In this document: positions 25,019-36,174 of the stretch, piece after piece
How the letters are laid out: each line of letters opens with the position of its first letter
Numbering within the stretch: the first letter of the stretch is position 1
Assembly: GCA_017165825.1 (NCBI GenBank)
Contig: CM029387.1
Location: 6,748,867 to 6,812,866 of the forward strand
DNA from: Hepsetus odoe
Taxonomy: Eukaryota > Chordata > Actinopteri > Characiformes > Hepsetidae
DNA length: 64,000 nt
Reading direction: 5' to 3'
The notes under the pieces: model-generated
Seen by the model: the letters and a program-made list of their open reading frames with translations, nothing else
Told to the model about the DNA's origin: nothing
Databases searched by the model: none
Translations under genes and position numbers: made by a program

Positions 25019-27543
25019 TCCCTAATGAATGGCATACATTATTAGAAAAGAGCATCACGCAGGGAAGTTCTGTCTGTAAATTGTGTTGCTCTTTTTTATT
25101 TATTTATCTTGCTGCCATGGATAAGCGAGAGTTTCTCTCGGTGCTTTGTGGAAGATCAAGATGAGATCATCCGATTCAAACCTGGATCTTAAAAGATTGA
25201 AAAGGTCACACACTTCACTTCTCCTACATTGTACTTTGGAACAGAATATTGGACGGAATAAAAGGTTGTTGTGTGCTTGGGGATCTCTAGAGCAGAGCTT
25301 TTCTACATTTGGATTTTTTTTTGATTGTCACCTAACTGTGAACTGCCTCTTTTTCATAAAGTTGCATTCAGTTTGACGCCCTTACCCATAATACGCCACT
25401 GCTCACCACTGGCTTTCTTAGAAAATGACTTCTGGTTGCTTTAATGTTCTCATTGCCCCCAGTTTGAATGTACAGTAAGAATCCGGTAGTGTAACATTAC
25501 AAATATATTATTAAAGTAATTGATCTAGTGTTTCTAGTGAAAATCACAGACACTAAAATACACCTTTTTATTAAATGAACCTTGAAAATGTATCAGTTTG
25601 GATTTCTAAGGGGTGCAAATATTAAAAACCAGGAGACTTTTATGATGTTTGAAGAAATGATTAAGATTCACTTATGTTAAAAAAATAAATATGTCCATTG
25701 AAAGGCTTTAATTTTCCAGATTTGAAGATAAACGTCATCATGCTGTCTTGTTAAAACTATGAATTTCCCCTCCGAAGTGTTGGAACTTTGAACAAATCCT
25801 CTCCACCAGGAAAGGGTTAATGCATGCTTTGATGTCGTAGAGCTGGTTCTCCAGCCAGCCAACAACTCTGACTTCAGAGTTGCCCCTTGGGGTGGAGTTT
25901 TCTAGGAATTCGGCTAAACTTTGTCACAGGGGGCTTTTTCATTCCCATTGACCCAGAGGGGGAAAAGGGAACCATTCAGGATTTCCCCAGCCACAGTAAT
26001 CAATTGATTTTCCATGAAGCAACTTATGATACTCATTAGCATCCTCCATCGAAATAGTTGTGCAAGAAGCTCGCGCTGACCATGAACACACGCACTTCTG
26101 ATGTGTTCACAGTCACATGTCCCAGATCTTGATGAATCAAAGTAATCGCATTTAATGAGATGCGGGGCCCTCTGCCGAGAGGTTTTATTTATAGGAGAAA
26201 AGCATTAATATAAAAAAAATGTTGGATTAGTTGTCTTCGGATTCTTAAAAATATAAAAACATATTTAATAATACAGCGCTGTAGCTGATCGCAGCTCTCG
26301 GAACATCATGTGTGTGTACAGACCTTGCCATCGGCAAGCACACAGTCTAATTACATTTTTCGTTGTTGTCTCGTTCCTTAAGAACATAAATCCTAAGCAA
26401 ACTACTGGATTTTTCGAGCTCAATGTTAAATGATTGTGTAAGAGATGTGAGGCTTGCTAGAATTTCACTTTTAGCATTTACATAATTCTTGTGTCACACT
26501 ATCCAATGTGCGATCGTAGGTTCTCTGGTAATTCCACGTGCAATATTCACATTATTTGTCGTTTTTCTTTTTGGTTTGTGGGCCCATCCTGTGAGACAGT
26601 CCTCACGCTGCACTTCCCTGCACGGGACATGGGAATAACAGCAGCGAGGGAAGAACAATTTCAGGTTTGGAGCCGAGAAGGGAGATGATAAGCTTTCGGT
26701 CATACACGGTGCTGATGATATCATTACGATCTGCGCTAACAGAACCCTGTGTGGAACTTCCTCTGTGTGATCTAATCCATATTTGCTTATAAACCTGATT
26801 TTCACTTGCTGATGACATCACTCCAAATTGTGGTTGGAGTATCGGTTTCACAGGCTCTACTGTACGTCGGTGACGGTGTGAAGTGTTGGAATAATCCATC
26901 AATGACTCTGACTCTTCATTTTGATAATCCAGTAATCCCAGTTTGAAAAAAAAAAAGGCCAAACACTAAATATTGACATGAATGAACGATGGCGAGCAAT
27001 GACCCCCACAGTCTCCAGTGATTCCAGAATAGTTATAGATGGATTAAAGCATAATGGTTTGTGTGTGTGTGGATCTAGAGTAGATCTGCGCAGTATATCT
27101 GCTGATGAACTGGTATTGGATTGACACAGCAGTTGGTTCTTGGTTTAATGCTTTCGTATTGATGGCAGTAAGCTGTATTGCAGTTTGCTGGAGGATTCTG
27201 TCTGTAATTAAACATTTCTAAATGTTTTCTTTCTGGAAACTTTAGGCCTTCTTAAGGTTTAGGGCAGTGCTCCATACTTATCCGCTTTCTCTTTTTTCCC
27301 TCCTGCAACGGATCCCTCAGCTCATCGCTGACGGGTCTTCCTGTTGTTTCTGTACATCTGGGACAGTTTTCGGTCTAAAAAGTATTTTTAGTGGTTTTTT
27401 TTTTTTTTTGTTTTTTTTTTTTTTTTTTTTGTCATCCAGAAGTAGGAAAGGAGAAAAAAGACAGACTGAATCTCAGTCCTTTGTTTTCCAGAGGGGCAGT
27501 ATGTCTGAACGCAAGCATCGGCCTCAGTCAGATTAGGCTCGTC

Positions 27544-27702
27544 ACAATATCAGAAATTCCCTGCGATGGGCCGGCGACCTGTCCAGGGTGCATCCCCCGT
27601 CCTTCCCCCTGTGGGTACTGGGTTGGACTCCAGCACCCCCCCGCGACCCCATTTGGGACAAGCGGCAGAAAATGGATGGATGGACGGACAATATCAGAAA
27701 TT
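27544..27702 (+). mobile_element. 5'-truncated retroposon tail with a 15-bp target-site duplication
   Basis: ACAATATCAGAAATT is duplicated at 27544-27558 and 27688-27702. The 129-base insert between them is only the GC-rich tail (GATGGGCCGGCGACCTGTCC ... GGGACAAGCGGCAGAAAATG, GGAT repeats) also found at 14.8-15.0 kb. A short 5'-truncated copy with a duplication is typical of a LINE or of a SINE moved by that LINE. Confidence 0.85.
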
Positions 27703-28721
27703 TAGGAGTTGATGATAAATACACTCGAGCTTTCAGTGAACAGCGCCCTGTGTGTTTTCTCTTCAGACTGTAGAGGGCATTGATTGCAGCCTGCCAATGG
27801 CTGACATCAAGCAAGCTGTGATTAAACAGGGATTTTAAGGAAAAGCATTTATGAAGTGGGTGAGGGGGGAATACATTTAGAAAAATTCATAAAAAAAAAT
27901 ATTTTAAAATCTGGATGCATTTTTGCCTTTTCTGCTTTTTCAGTGTCGACGTCATCGATGACGCTGACCAATTGCTGCAGGCCTAACATGAAGCTGCAGA
28001 ACTCAAGGTTCAAGATCTGCTGTAATGCAAACCCAAATACCATCTGACACCATATCGATTTTTTTTTTTTTTTTTTTCTTTCAATACCTCTCAGCACTAA
28101 ACAGAATGAGAGAATCGTGTTACACTTCCTGACCTGCAGATGGATTAGTGTGTCTCATGTGGTTGTACTTACTGTGGCTTTTGTTATGCTAGAGGTTGAG
28201 CTGATCACTCTTGGTTTCTCTCATTTGATCCATCTGTTTTCTCAGTCTTCGCTTCTCTCCGTATCTCCAGTGAGTGTGAGCTTGGTGTGTCTGTGTGGGT
28301 GTCTGAAGGACTGTGTGAAGTGTGAGAGAGGTAAATGCACGCTAGCGTGTTAGGGCAAATTTCACATCAACCACAGACTTGGGTCTCTCCAAGTCTGACT
28401 CAGCCACATACCGCTGTAGACCAAAAGAATCTGAACACGTTTTCAGCTTTTGGGCCGTTCAAAACCACGCACTGCTCAGCGTAAAAAGTTATTGAGGGGT
28501 TTTCAGTCTGTAAAGAGGTCCTTCAGTTTATCTTAAGAGGCTCTATGCGCTGCCATCAACACTTCAGCTCCATCACTCTCTCACTGTCTCAGCCTGTGAC
28601 CGATGCACGGCTGTTTCAGTTCGCAGGTTTTTTGCTGTTGAAACTGGCTGGTGAATTTGAATTTTAAAGTTCGTTTTTAACGGCCTGGGCCAGATTTCTA
28701 TTCTATCTCCAGATCTATGGT

Positions 28722-28957
28722 GATTGGCAATGGTGGCCTAATGGTTAGGGACTCGGCCACAGGATCAGAAGGTTGTGAGTTTGAATACCAGACCACCAGG
28801 TTGCCCTGAGGTACCCTTGAGCATGGTACCGTTCCCATCACTGCTACCCCCGGAACAGGATATATCTGCCCCCTGCTGCCTGCTTTAGGTATTTGTAGTT
28901 CACGGAGTGCTGTTCTGTGTGCTCGCATGACAAATAGTCACTTTCATTTCACTTAAT
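28722..28957 (+). mobile_element. tRNA-derived SINE, main family, near full length
   Basis: CAATGGTGGCCTAATGGTTA, B box GAGTTTGAATACC (decayed), AGGTTGCCCTGAGGTACCCT, and tail ACAAATAGTCACTTTC. Confidence 0.85.
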
Positions 28958-29397
28958 AGGGGAGTCCTCAGCTTTAAGGTGCACAAAAGTAGACTTTTTT
29001 TGTCTTATTGGGTTTTTTATTAGGGATGCACCGATGCAAGATTGTGGGTCAGTGCTGAAATCTGATATTTTACATGTACTTGCATGTACGCCACTGCTGA
29101 TCTCGATGCAGATAGAATGAACACCGGCTTAAAAAATAGGTCAAATCTGAACAACTGTCTAGTGTCTGTATTATTTTGTCGAGCAAATATTTTAGCCGAT
29201 ACACACATGATCCTAATATTATCATGCCTCCCTGATTTTAATGTGTAGTAGGGTTGCCCCATTTCAGAATCAATACCAGTACTCTCAGGGCCCCCAGTGA
29301 TCGGGTGTTATCCGCTGTTATTGGAGTGATCTGTCTCCCTTTGCACAGCGATGACACTCGGATGAAAGTGGAATATTTGACAGGATGTGTAGATCTG

Positions 29398-29607
29398 AGG
29401 CAGCGGTGGCGTTAGTGGTTAGACTTGACCCCAGGATCGGAAGGTCGTGGGTTCAGAGCTCATACCAGTAGGTTGCCCTGAGGTACCCTTGAGCAAGTTA
29501 CTGTCCCCTTCACTGCTCCACGGGCACTTAAAATGGCTGCCACCTGCTGCTGCATTTCAATGTGTGCTGTTCTGTGTTTTACAATGATAGTCACTTTCAC
29601 TTTCAGT
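29398..29607 (+). mobile_element. tRNA-derived SINE, main family
   Basis: GGCAGCGGTGGCGTTAGTGG, decayed B box GGGTTCAGAGC, AGGTTGCCCTGAGGTACCCT, and tail ACAATGATAGTCACTTTCAC. Confidence 0.8.
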
Positions 29608-30184
29608 AGCAGTATATGTATTTTTAAAGCATTTTAGAGGTTTTAAAGCTATTTCTGTAAGTTAACAGTGACTTGTTCTTTGTGGTTATATCACCCAGTA
29701 TCAGGGGTCAAAGATTTGAGAAGGAGTATTTTTATGACCGCTTGTTTCAAAATGGAAAAATACCCCCACCAACACGTTTGTTTCCATTAAGTTCCATAGA
29801 CTGGTCTGCATATCAGAACTTGCGGTATCGGTACAATATACCATCAGTATAGTTGGCTAAACATGCAATTGTGGTACATTTGGGTCACATATGTTCATGT
29901 TCTCTTGACTGGCAACCCCAGAACACCGGATTAGACACTGTTATAATTGAGTCCTCTGCAAAATAAAGGGCATCATAATGGCTTAACTAAAATATCTGTG
30001 AAGTGGGACACACAGGGTAATCAGCTGTCAGTCTAATGAAGTCATGCTGATTACCTAGAAAGGAAAGTTTATTTTAAACCAGGTTTTAGATCAGACTGGA
30101 GGAATTGTTTCTTTTCTCATCAGGGCAGTTAAGTGTTAGCATCTCTGGAAGGAGTGATGATATCAATATCGTGGTCTCTTTTAT

Positions 30185-30290
30185 CCCATTAGTGCTGAGA
30201 TGGGCTCCAGCACCTTTCCCTTCCCCCACACGACTGTGGCTAGGATGAGTGGCTCAGATAATGGAAAGAGGGATGGATGAATGGATCGTG
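30185..30290 (+). mobile_element. Retroposon tail fragment (GGAT-ending)
   Basis: GAGATGGGCTCCAGCACC, GTGGCTAGGATGAGTGGCTC and a GGATGGATGAATGG end match the general form of fish LINE-type tails ('gataggctccagcacc ... aagcggttcag ... ggatgg'). It differs from the tail at 14.8 and 27.6 kb. Confidence 0.45.
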
Positions 30291-30649
30291 TGGTCCCACA
30301 AATTTTTCCAGCATCAGCCATCATCCCAGCCATTAAAGCATTAACGGTTAACAGCTTGTTTTACTTGATAACCTCTATTGTGTTGAAACACCATTCAGGT
30401 TTTAGTCATTAGCATTTTAGTAAAGCATTGTTTAACATTGTTTTATTGCAATTTAATATTTACCCTTTGAAATTCTAGAGGCTGATATTTCTTCTCAAGT
30501 TTAAATCTGCATCGCTCAGAGAATCATTGCTCAGGCTTGTAATAAAATTCTGAATTTGTCATAAGAGGAGATTAAATGTCAGGGCTGGTCACTAGGTGTT
30601 AGAGAGACCTAATATATTTTTTTCATCACGTAATTAATACTGATTAACT

Positions 30650-30800
30650 AACAGGGTGATACAACGGCACAGTGGGTCTTCCGGTCACCATGCAAAAAGT
30701 AGGTTCTGGGTTCGATACCCAGGTGTGGTGGCCTGTTCCTTTCTGTGTTTAGCCATGTTCTCTCCCATGATTTGCTCTGGGTGCCCTTGCTCTTCCTCCA
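30650..30800 (+). mobile_element. Possible third SINE-like repeat
   Basis: GGCACAGTGGGTCTTCCGGT, a B-box-like GGGTTCGATACCC at 30708, GCCTGTTCCTTTCTGTGTTT and TGCTCTGGGTGCCC follow the order of the common fish repeat 'ggcacggtggcgcagcag ... gttcgattccc ... gtgttctccc ... tccgggtgctcc'. The copy is badly decayed. Confidence 0.4.
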
Positions 30801-31289
30801 GTTTTTCCTCCAGTCGTCGGAAATTGCTAATGTTATTGGTAAGGTTAAAACCAACCTTCACCTTTTATTGGAACACAAACAGTGCAAGAAAAGCTTTTAC
30901 CAGCATTTTTCCGTTATCAGATGAACAAAAACTAAGATGCCATGTTTGAGTTGACTTGTCCTTGTGGCTGGTAAATCAAATCATGACCCCTGGTTATAAT
31001 GAACTCCCTCAAAATGACCATCTACATCTCCAAAATTGTATAATAAAGAAATATTTAATACTTAATACTTAAATATATAATACACTGGATCCCAGAGACC
31101 ATGCATACTTCCTTTTCCAGAGAACTGCAGCCCTTTGCAGGTGCTCCAGTGCTGAGTCAGCATCTAGAGCAGCACCTTTAAAGGCCAGGTTAATATCGCA
31201 GAAGTGAACAATATGTAAATGAACTTCTTACTTTTAGATTTGTGATGTGAAATGATGTAAAAGGGACTTTTTGGGGCAGCCACACATCC

Positions 31290-31426
31290 AGTGCTCAGGG
31301 ATTAGTGTTTGGGTCAGTATATTAGTCAAGGGTAATTCAGGATTACCTTCTGGTCTGGGACTCAAACCCATAACCTTCCAATCATAAGGGCTAGTCTCCA
31401 ACCGCTAATCCACCACTGCCTCAAAG
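31290..31426 (-). mobile_element. tRNA-derived SINE, main family, minus strand, just upstream of gna11 exon 2
   Basis: CCTTCTGGTCTGGGACTCAA, ACCCATAACCTTCCAATCAT and CCGCTAATCCACCACTGCC mark the antisense head and B-box region. It ends about 70 bases before the exon 2 acceptor, so it is part of the near-splice-site intronic sequence. Confidence 0.7.
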
Positions 31427-31498
31427 TAATCCTCAAGTAATCATTGTCTTCTGATCTGACTCTCAGACCCTGACGTTTTGTCCTCTTTTCCTCTGTAG

Positions 31499-31683
31499 GT
31501 ACGGGAGAGAGTGGCAAAAGCACATTCATTAAACAAATGCGTATCATTCATGGCGCCGGCTACACGGACGAAGACAAACGTGGATTCACCAAGCTGGTCT
31601 ACCAGAACATCTTCACCTCTATGCAGGCTATGATCCGGGCCACTGAGACGCTGAAAATTGGCTACAAGTATGAGCAGAACAAG
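31499..31683 (+). CDS. gna11: gna11 exon 2 (Gly46-Lys107)
   Basis: 185 nt, phase 1 to 0. It completes Gly46 and encodes the P-loop GTGESGKST (residues 46-54), where Lys52 and Ser53 bind the nucleotide phosphates and Mg2+. Then come helix alpha1 (FIKQMRIIHGAGY), linker 1 and the first part of the all-helical domain, with KRGFTKLVYQNIFTSMQAMI. Linker 1 forms one wall of the pocket used by the Gq inhibitor YM-254890. The acceptor is a pyrimidine tract ending CTGTAG; the donor is GTGAGG. MIRATETLKIGYKYEQNK differs slightly from mammalian GNA11 but keeps its YEQNK end. Confidence 0.97.
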
Positions 31684-32038
31684 GTGAGGAAAAGTGCTTG
31701 TGAATGTTTTTCATCAACACTTCATGAAAATGTTCATTTGAATTAAAAATATTGAAAAAAAAAATTTGAATTGTAACATGTGCAAAAGTTTGATTGCAGC
31801 TGAAGTTGATTCACTTGTTAGGCCTGAAGTGATTCGTAAGAACTGGGTAAGAATATCTAGTGCTTTCATCAGAATAGTCAGCCAGAGGCAATTCCAGAAT
31901 GTGGCGTCTGGTCTGAAATTTCAAATCTTGATCTAACGGTCAAGCCCCCGGCTCCTGTAGACTGCATATTGAGCCTGAAAATAAAACGGATGTGCGCAGG
32001 GGCGCTCTTTCATGAATATCAGAGCGTTTCAAGTTCAC

Positions 32039-32156
32039 GGGGGCAGCGGTGGCCTAGTGTTTAGGGATGAGACCCCAGGATCGGAAGGTCATGGGTTCAA
32101 ATCCAAGACTAGTGGGTTGCCCTTGAGCAAGGTACCGGCCCCATCGCTGCTTCCCA
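32039..32156 (+). mobile_element. tRNA-derived SINE, main family, 3'-truncated
   Basis: GGGCAGCGGTGGCCTAGTGT, B box GGGTTCAAATCC, then TTGAGCAAGGTACCGGCCCC. It stops abruptly where the Tc1-like fragment begins. Confidence 0.8.
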
Positions 32157-32245
32157 AGAATTATCCCAAGAACACCATGCACACAGTGAAGCATGGGGGT
32201 GGGAGGATCATGATTATTGAGCTGCTTCTCTGCAAATTATGATGC
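32140..32245 (+). mobile_element. Tc1-like transposase fragment
   Basis: The + strand reads PKNTMHTVKHGGGRIMI, which corresponds to the Tc1 transposase stretch 'TVKHGGGSIMVWG'. Only about 100 bases are recognisable, directly after the truncated SINE, with an overlap I cannot resolve. Confidence 0.5.
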
Positions 32246-33670
32246 CCATTTATGGACTGACGTATTAAGTCACATTAGAGAGCAGTTTCATCTCGTCCGC
32301 GAAGAATCTGAATCACTTTGAATTTTAATGAAGGAAAGTGAAATCGTGAGTCCACCAGAGTGACCTTTGTGACCTTGGGGAATTGAAGACAGTTTGCCAA
32401 TAGTCAAAATGCACCACAAAGCAAATGACTTTTTAATGTACTAATGTGATTTATTTGGGGTGTCTGAATACTTAAACATTTTTAATACAGGATTTTTTGG
32501 AACACTCACATGTATCATTAAAGAGTCGCCAGGAATGAGTGCATGTCTGAAATGAATAAAAGCCCAGGATGAACATTTGATCGAGGGTTTTTTTTTTGTT
32601 TTTTTTTTCCCATTGGAAATTTTGCTAGATGCCATTAATAGCAGCATGTTATGACGGCTAGATGTTAAAATGTGCTGTAGTATTACTGTTCTACTGTTCC
32701 TTTATTATTTTAAAGGCAAACAACTTGCAGTTTTACTGGAGATCGTTTAGATGCACGGGGTGGCTCCGTTTCCCAATAGTGAGATGTTTGTACAGCTGTT
32801 TTTGTGCACTTCTGATCTGAGCCCAATCACTGTTCACAGTGAAGATGCTATTCTGTCTCAGTCTAGTGCAGTTAGGATTAACCGCCTGGCCTGGACATCT
32901 AGAAGATCCCAAAGCACCAAATGGAAATGAAACAGTTTTACAATGAGCCAGTGAATGTTTATTTCCTGAACAGCTTTTTTTCCCCCAAAGATGGTCTTCT
33001 TTTAATTTTTTGTTTTTCTTCCCAAAGACAGAAATCTCTAACTAGCAGCCCTTACATGCTATTAAAATGTCATCCAGAACCCAGTGTGTGTGTACGTTTA
33101 GGTTCCTTTTTTTCCTTAGGGGTGTATTGATACTGCAACTATCATGACACACATTTTAAACCTGGTTCTGAGCCTAGTTCTAAGCTACCATGCTGGACCA
33201 CATCTACATCCCTACTAGATGGCTTAACAAAACGAATGCTAGAAATATTGTGCCAGTCGTGCATCTTGATGCTTTTCCTCCTAGTTTTTCCCAAATTGCA
33301 TCCAGTTAAAGTTTCTCTGGTGCACAGCATTGGCATTCAGCCACTCTGGCTTGGCTACATCTCATTCTTTATTATGTAGAAAGGGAGTTTAATTTGTAAT
33401 AAATAGGCTTTATCTGGTTTCTGACATCGCATGTGGACAATATAGCTAAACGGCAGTAGCAGCTGTATCAAGGAAAACACTTTTGTCCTTTTTGGGGTCT
33501 GTTTTGCAGCTCTTGCATGCTCTTTTCTCTAAACAAAGGCAAAAGTGCAGTATATAGTAGTCAGCTGAGGAGCTCTAAGCTTTAGTTGCTCCTTAGTTAT
33601 ACCAGAGCTGCAAGGTGTCTGTAAACCTGTAGTCTTCACTATCTTTGTATCTCCTTTTGTCATTTTAATA

Positions 33671-34092
33671 TACAGTACTGCGCAAAAGTCAAAAATATAC
33701 TGCGCAAAATATACTGGGCATATTTTGCTTCCAAAGAGTCAGACCTTCTTGTATTGTTTAATATACTGCTGAGGAAAGGTTCTCCACATTTCCTGAAGGA
33801 CAAAGTATTTGGCTCTCATTTTCAGTGCAGTCCCTGTTCCTGAGCCGTTTCAGAGGATTGTTTTTTGTGGGTTAAGATACACAGTGACCTCTGTATGAAT
33901 CCTGCAAGCAGAACAAAGTGTCCAACTGAAGGCATGAATCAGTGAAGATGCAGATGTTTCCAGATGATCAGGCTGGTGATTAGTTTACTGCTGATGCTGA
34001 AAGCTGAGTGATTGGATCTGCTTTATCTAGAACCTTGTTCTTAATCTTTAGGCACTTTGCGACCTCACACAGCAAATCATTTGTTCCCATTT
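33671..34092. repeat. Dispersed repeat starting TACAGTACTGCGCAAAAGTC
   Basis: The first 20 bases resemble the terminal sequence of a fish transposon family ('acagtactgtgcaaaagtc'). The internal blocks CTGAGGAAAGGTTCTCCACA and GGCATGAATCAGTGAAGATG fit my recollection of the same repeat. The far terminus is not visible, so the right end is approximate. Confidence 0.45.
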
Positions 34093-34284
34093 ATTTAAGT
34101 TAATCTACCACGTATAGCAAAAATATGACAGTTTGACAGGAATGAGATTTTGTTTTATATACCAACATGCTGACACCCCTAGTAATGAATGCTGGCCAAG
34201 AACGAATGACTTTATGTTTGATATTTCTTCCACTCATAAGATTTGGTCATCTCTATAATGTATGCCATTGAAATCCAACTGTAG

Positions 34285-34439
34285 GCCAACGCCATGCTGG
34301 TGAAGGACGTGGATATTGAGAAGGTGACGTCATTTGACCAGCCCTACACCAGTGCCGTTAAGATGCTGTGGTCAGACCCAGGCATCCAGGAAGCCTACGA
34401 CCGCCGCAGGGAATACCAGCTTTCTGACTCCACTAAGTA
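34285..34439 (+). CDS. gna11: gna11 exon 3 (Ala108-Lys158 and two bases of Tyr159)
   Basis: 155 nt, entering in phase 0 and leaving after two bases (TA) of codon 159 at a strong GTGAGT donor. It encodes the helical-domain helices: ANAMLVKDVDIEKVTSFD, then the segment ending DPGIQEAYDRRREYQLSDSTK. The DRRREYQLSDS stretch is nearly invariant in the Gq class. Mammalian GNA11 and GNAQ have Cys where this protein has Ala in QEAYDRR. The dangling TA matters: joined to exon 4a or 4b it gives Tyr, but joined directly to exon 5 it gives a TAA stop. Confidence 0.97.
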
Positions 34440-36045
34440 GTGAGTAGACACGCTGTTTATTTATGAGATTATGCTGAATTTGAAAGGCGTGAGCTACACA
34501 ATATATCCTCCATCACAATACAGACTTCTTTTTCAAAACTCGGCATGAAAAGCTGCAAAAGTGCAAGCAGTCCCTTTAAATACACTCCCAAAAAAATTGA
34601 AATAATAACAAATAAATATTGAAAATAATGCCGGACAGTCGTTGACCTTGTTACATGTGTTTTAATGTATTGCCATATATGTAATAGGCCTAAATGTTAT
34701 GAGGAAAATGTCTAAATGTGATTTTATGTGATGGTAGTTAATGTGATAACTTTCTAAATGGTTAGATGGTTTCTCTCTCTGTGTGTGTGTGTGTGTGTGT
34801 GTGAGAGTAAATTAATATAATGAGAAATTATTGAGGGAACGGGTATCTCAGTGTAGTGTTAAAAGAGCCTCAAACGAAAGAGAATCTCGGATCTGAACGC
34901 AGCATTGATTCAACGATAGCAGGGCTCGAATGAGTGTTTGCAATGAAACGGATGAATTCATGGGTGGTCCTGATTCTCCTTCAATGAGCTGGCCAGGTCA
35001 CAGTCCTGCAACTTATAATTAGCAGATGCATGAGGCTTTGTTGAACGGAGTTGGAAATTACAGTGTGAATGAGAAAAGCACAAAACGGCGCCCTCTGCGT
35101 GTGTAAGAGGATTCTACATGCAAGTGATTTAATCTGCCCCTTTAAATGCCTGAGAAACTCCCTGATTATTGGCTGTGTTATTTGTTATTAACTGGCTCCA
35201 CAGTTTTTAGATGCACATCCTTTAAACCAAATTATTCATAAACCATACTTTTTTTTTTTCTTCTCCCAAGCCTTCTTTCTTAAAAAAAGAAAAGAAAAGA
35301 ACCTGTAGTCTTTTTGCCAAATAAACGTCCAAATCAAGTTACCATTTGTTCATTTTCTGTGTGGAAATAAGTACACGCAGAAAATGCATGCACTTAATAT
35401 AACATATTAAAAATCATTATATATAAAACCTAATGCTCAGTTTACTCCTTATCGAATATAAAATATAAAACTGAATATAAAATATTGGATTTACCAAAAA
35501 AGGACAAAATTGGCAACTTTTGCATTCTGTGATCTTTTTCCAATATTTTAAAGTCAAATAAATTGGAAAAGGTGCACTAAAATGTGCAGAAGTTGAGTTT
35601 TCAGTAAAGGATGTGTATTTCTTTTCCCTCAAAGTCAGCAAAGCATGTTCAAACAGTTTAAATGTCACCGTTTAGTCACAACTTGATGGAGATATTAAAA
35701 TGAAAAGCACCAGAAATTGTATGTGTTCGTCTTCACGATAAGGATAACTAATCATTCTCACAAGTGTTCTGACTTTGTAGCTAGAATATAAACAACAAAC
35801 AAGTATGCACATTGTATTAAAACATACATGCATATTCATAAATGAAAACTTTTATTCCAGGAAACCAAACCGAAGCACATGCTTATAATTCATCAGCCAA
35901 CATATTTCAGGGATGTGTGTGTGTGTGTGTGTGGGTGGGTGTGGGTGTGGTAGTTGACTGGTTGGGTGGGTGTGGGTATGTGAGTTGACTGGTTGGGTGG
36001 GTGTGGAACCTTTTTTCTGGATTTACATTGCCCTTCATCCTGCAG
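34440..36045 (+). other. gna11: gna11 intron 3 (1.6 kb) before exon 4a
   Basis: Mostly AT-rich single-copy-looking sequence with a (GT)n at 34783-34803 and a G/T-rich minisatellite near its 3' end. The acceptor is TTCATCCTGCAG. The last 59 bases before that acceptor contain no other AG. Confidence 0.9.
35913..36006 (+). repeat. (GT)n plus 31-bp G/T-rich minisatellite directly upstream of exon 4a
   Basis: A short (GT)n run leads into two 31-base units (35933-35963 and 35964-35994) and a 12-base partial third. Each unit begins GGGTGGGTGTGGGT and ends AGTTGACTGGTT. The G runs could form an RNA or DNA quadruplex, and the UG-rich RNA is the kind of sequence bound by CELF or TDP-43-type proteins. 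The array ends 39 bases before the first base of exon 4a. Confidence 0.85.
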
Positions 36046-36174
36046 TTATCTAACTGATCTCGAGCGAATCACAGCATCGGGGTACATCCCCACTCAGCAG
36101 GACGTCCTGCGGGTACGCGTGCCAACCACAGGCATCATTGAATACCCCTTTGACCTGGAAAATGTCATCTTCAG
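36046..36174 (+). CDS. gna11: gna11 exon 4a (alternative; Tyr159-Arg202, GNA11-like switch I)
   Basis: 129 nt, entering in phase 2 and leaving after AG of codon 202. The reading is YYLTDLERITASGYIPTQQD, then VLRVRVPTTGIIEYPFDLEN and VIFR. It covers the last helical-domain helix, linker 2 and switch I. Arg183 is the arginine finger that speeds GTP hydrolysis and Thr186 coordinates Mg2+. The ending DLENVIF matches the Glu-Asn type of GNA11 and GNA14. The acceptor is CCTGCAG; the donor GTACCA lacks the usual G at +5. It can be spliced from exon 3 and to exon 5 without frame change. A second copy of the same exon lies 645 bases downstream. Confidence 0.95.

Larger units (their letters stand above)
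620..31498 (+). other. gna11: gna11 intron 1 (30.9 kb)
   Basis: The donor is GTGAGT at 620 and the acceptor TCCTCTGTAG ends at 31498. No coding exon is recognisable inside. It holds tRNA-type SINEs, three Tc1-like transposon remnants, chimeric SINE/LINE copies with target-site duplications, and several microsatellites, all listed separately. Stretches without recognisable repeats that look compositionally distinct are about 2030-2660, 20380-20700 and 25850-26330; these are candidates for conserved noncoding sequence. The remaining DNA is AT-rich with no feature I can support. Confidence 0.9.
31684..34284 (+). other. gna11: gna11 intron 2 (2.6 kb)
   Basis: It holds a SINE at 32.0-32.2 kb with an abutting Tc1-like fragment, a repeat starting at 33671, and otherwise AT-rich DNA. 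I see no exon in it. The acceptor is CCAACTGTAG. Confidence 0.9.
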
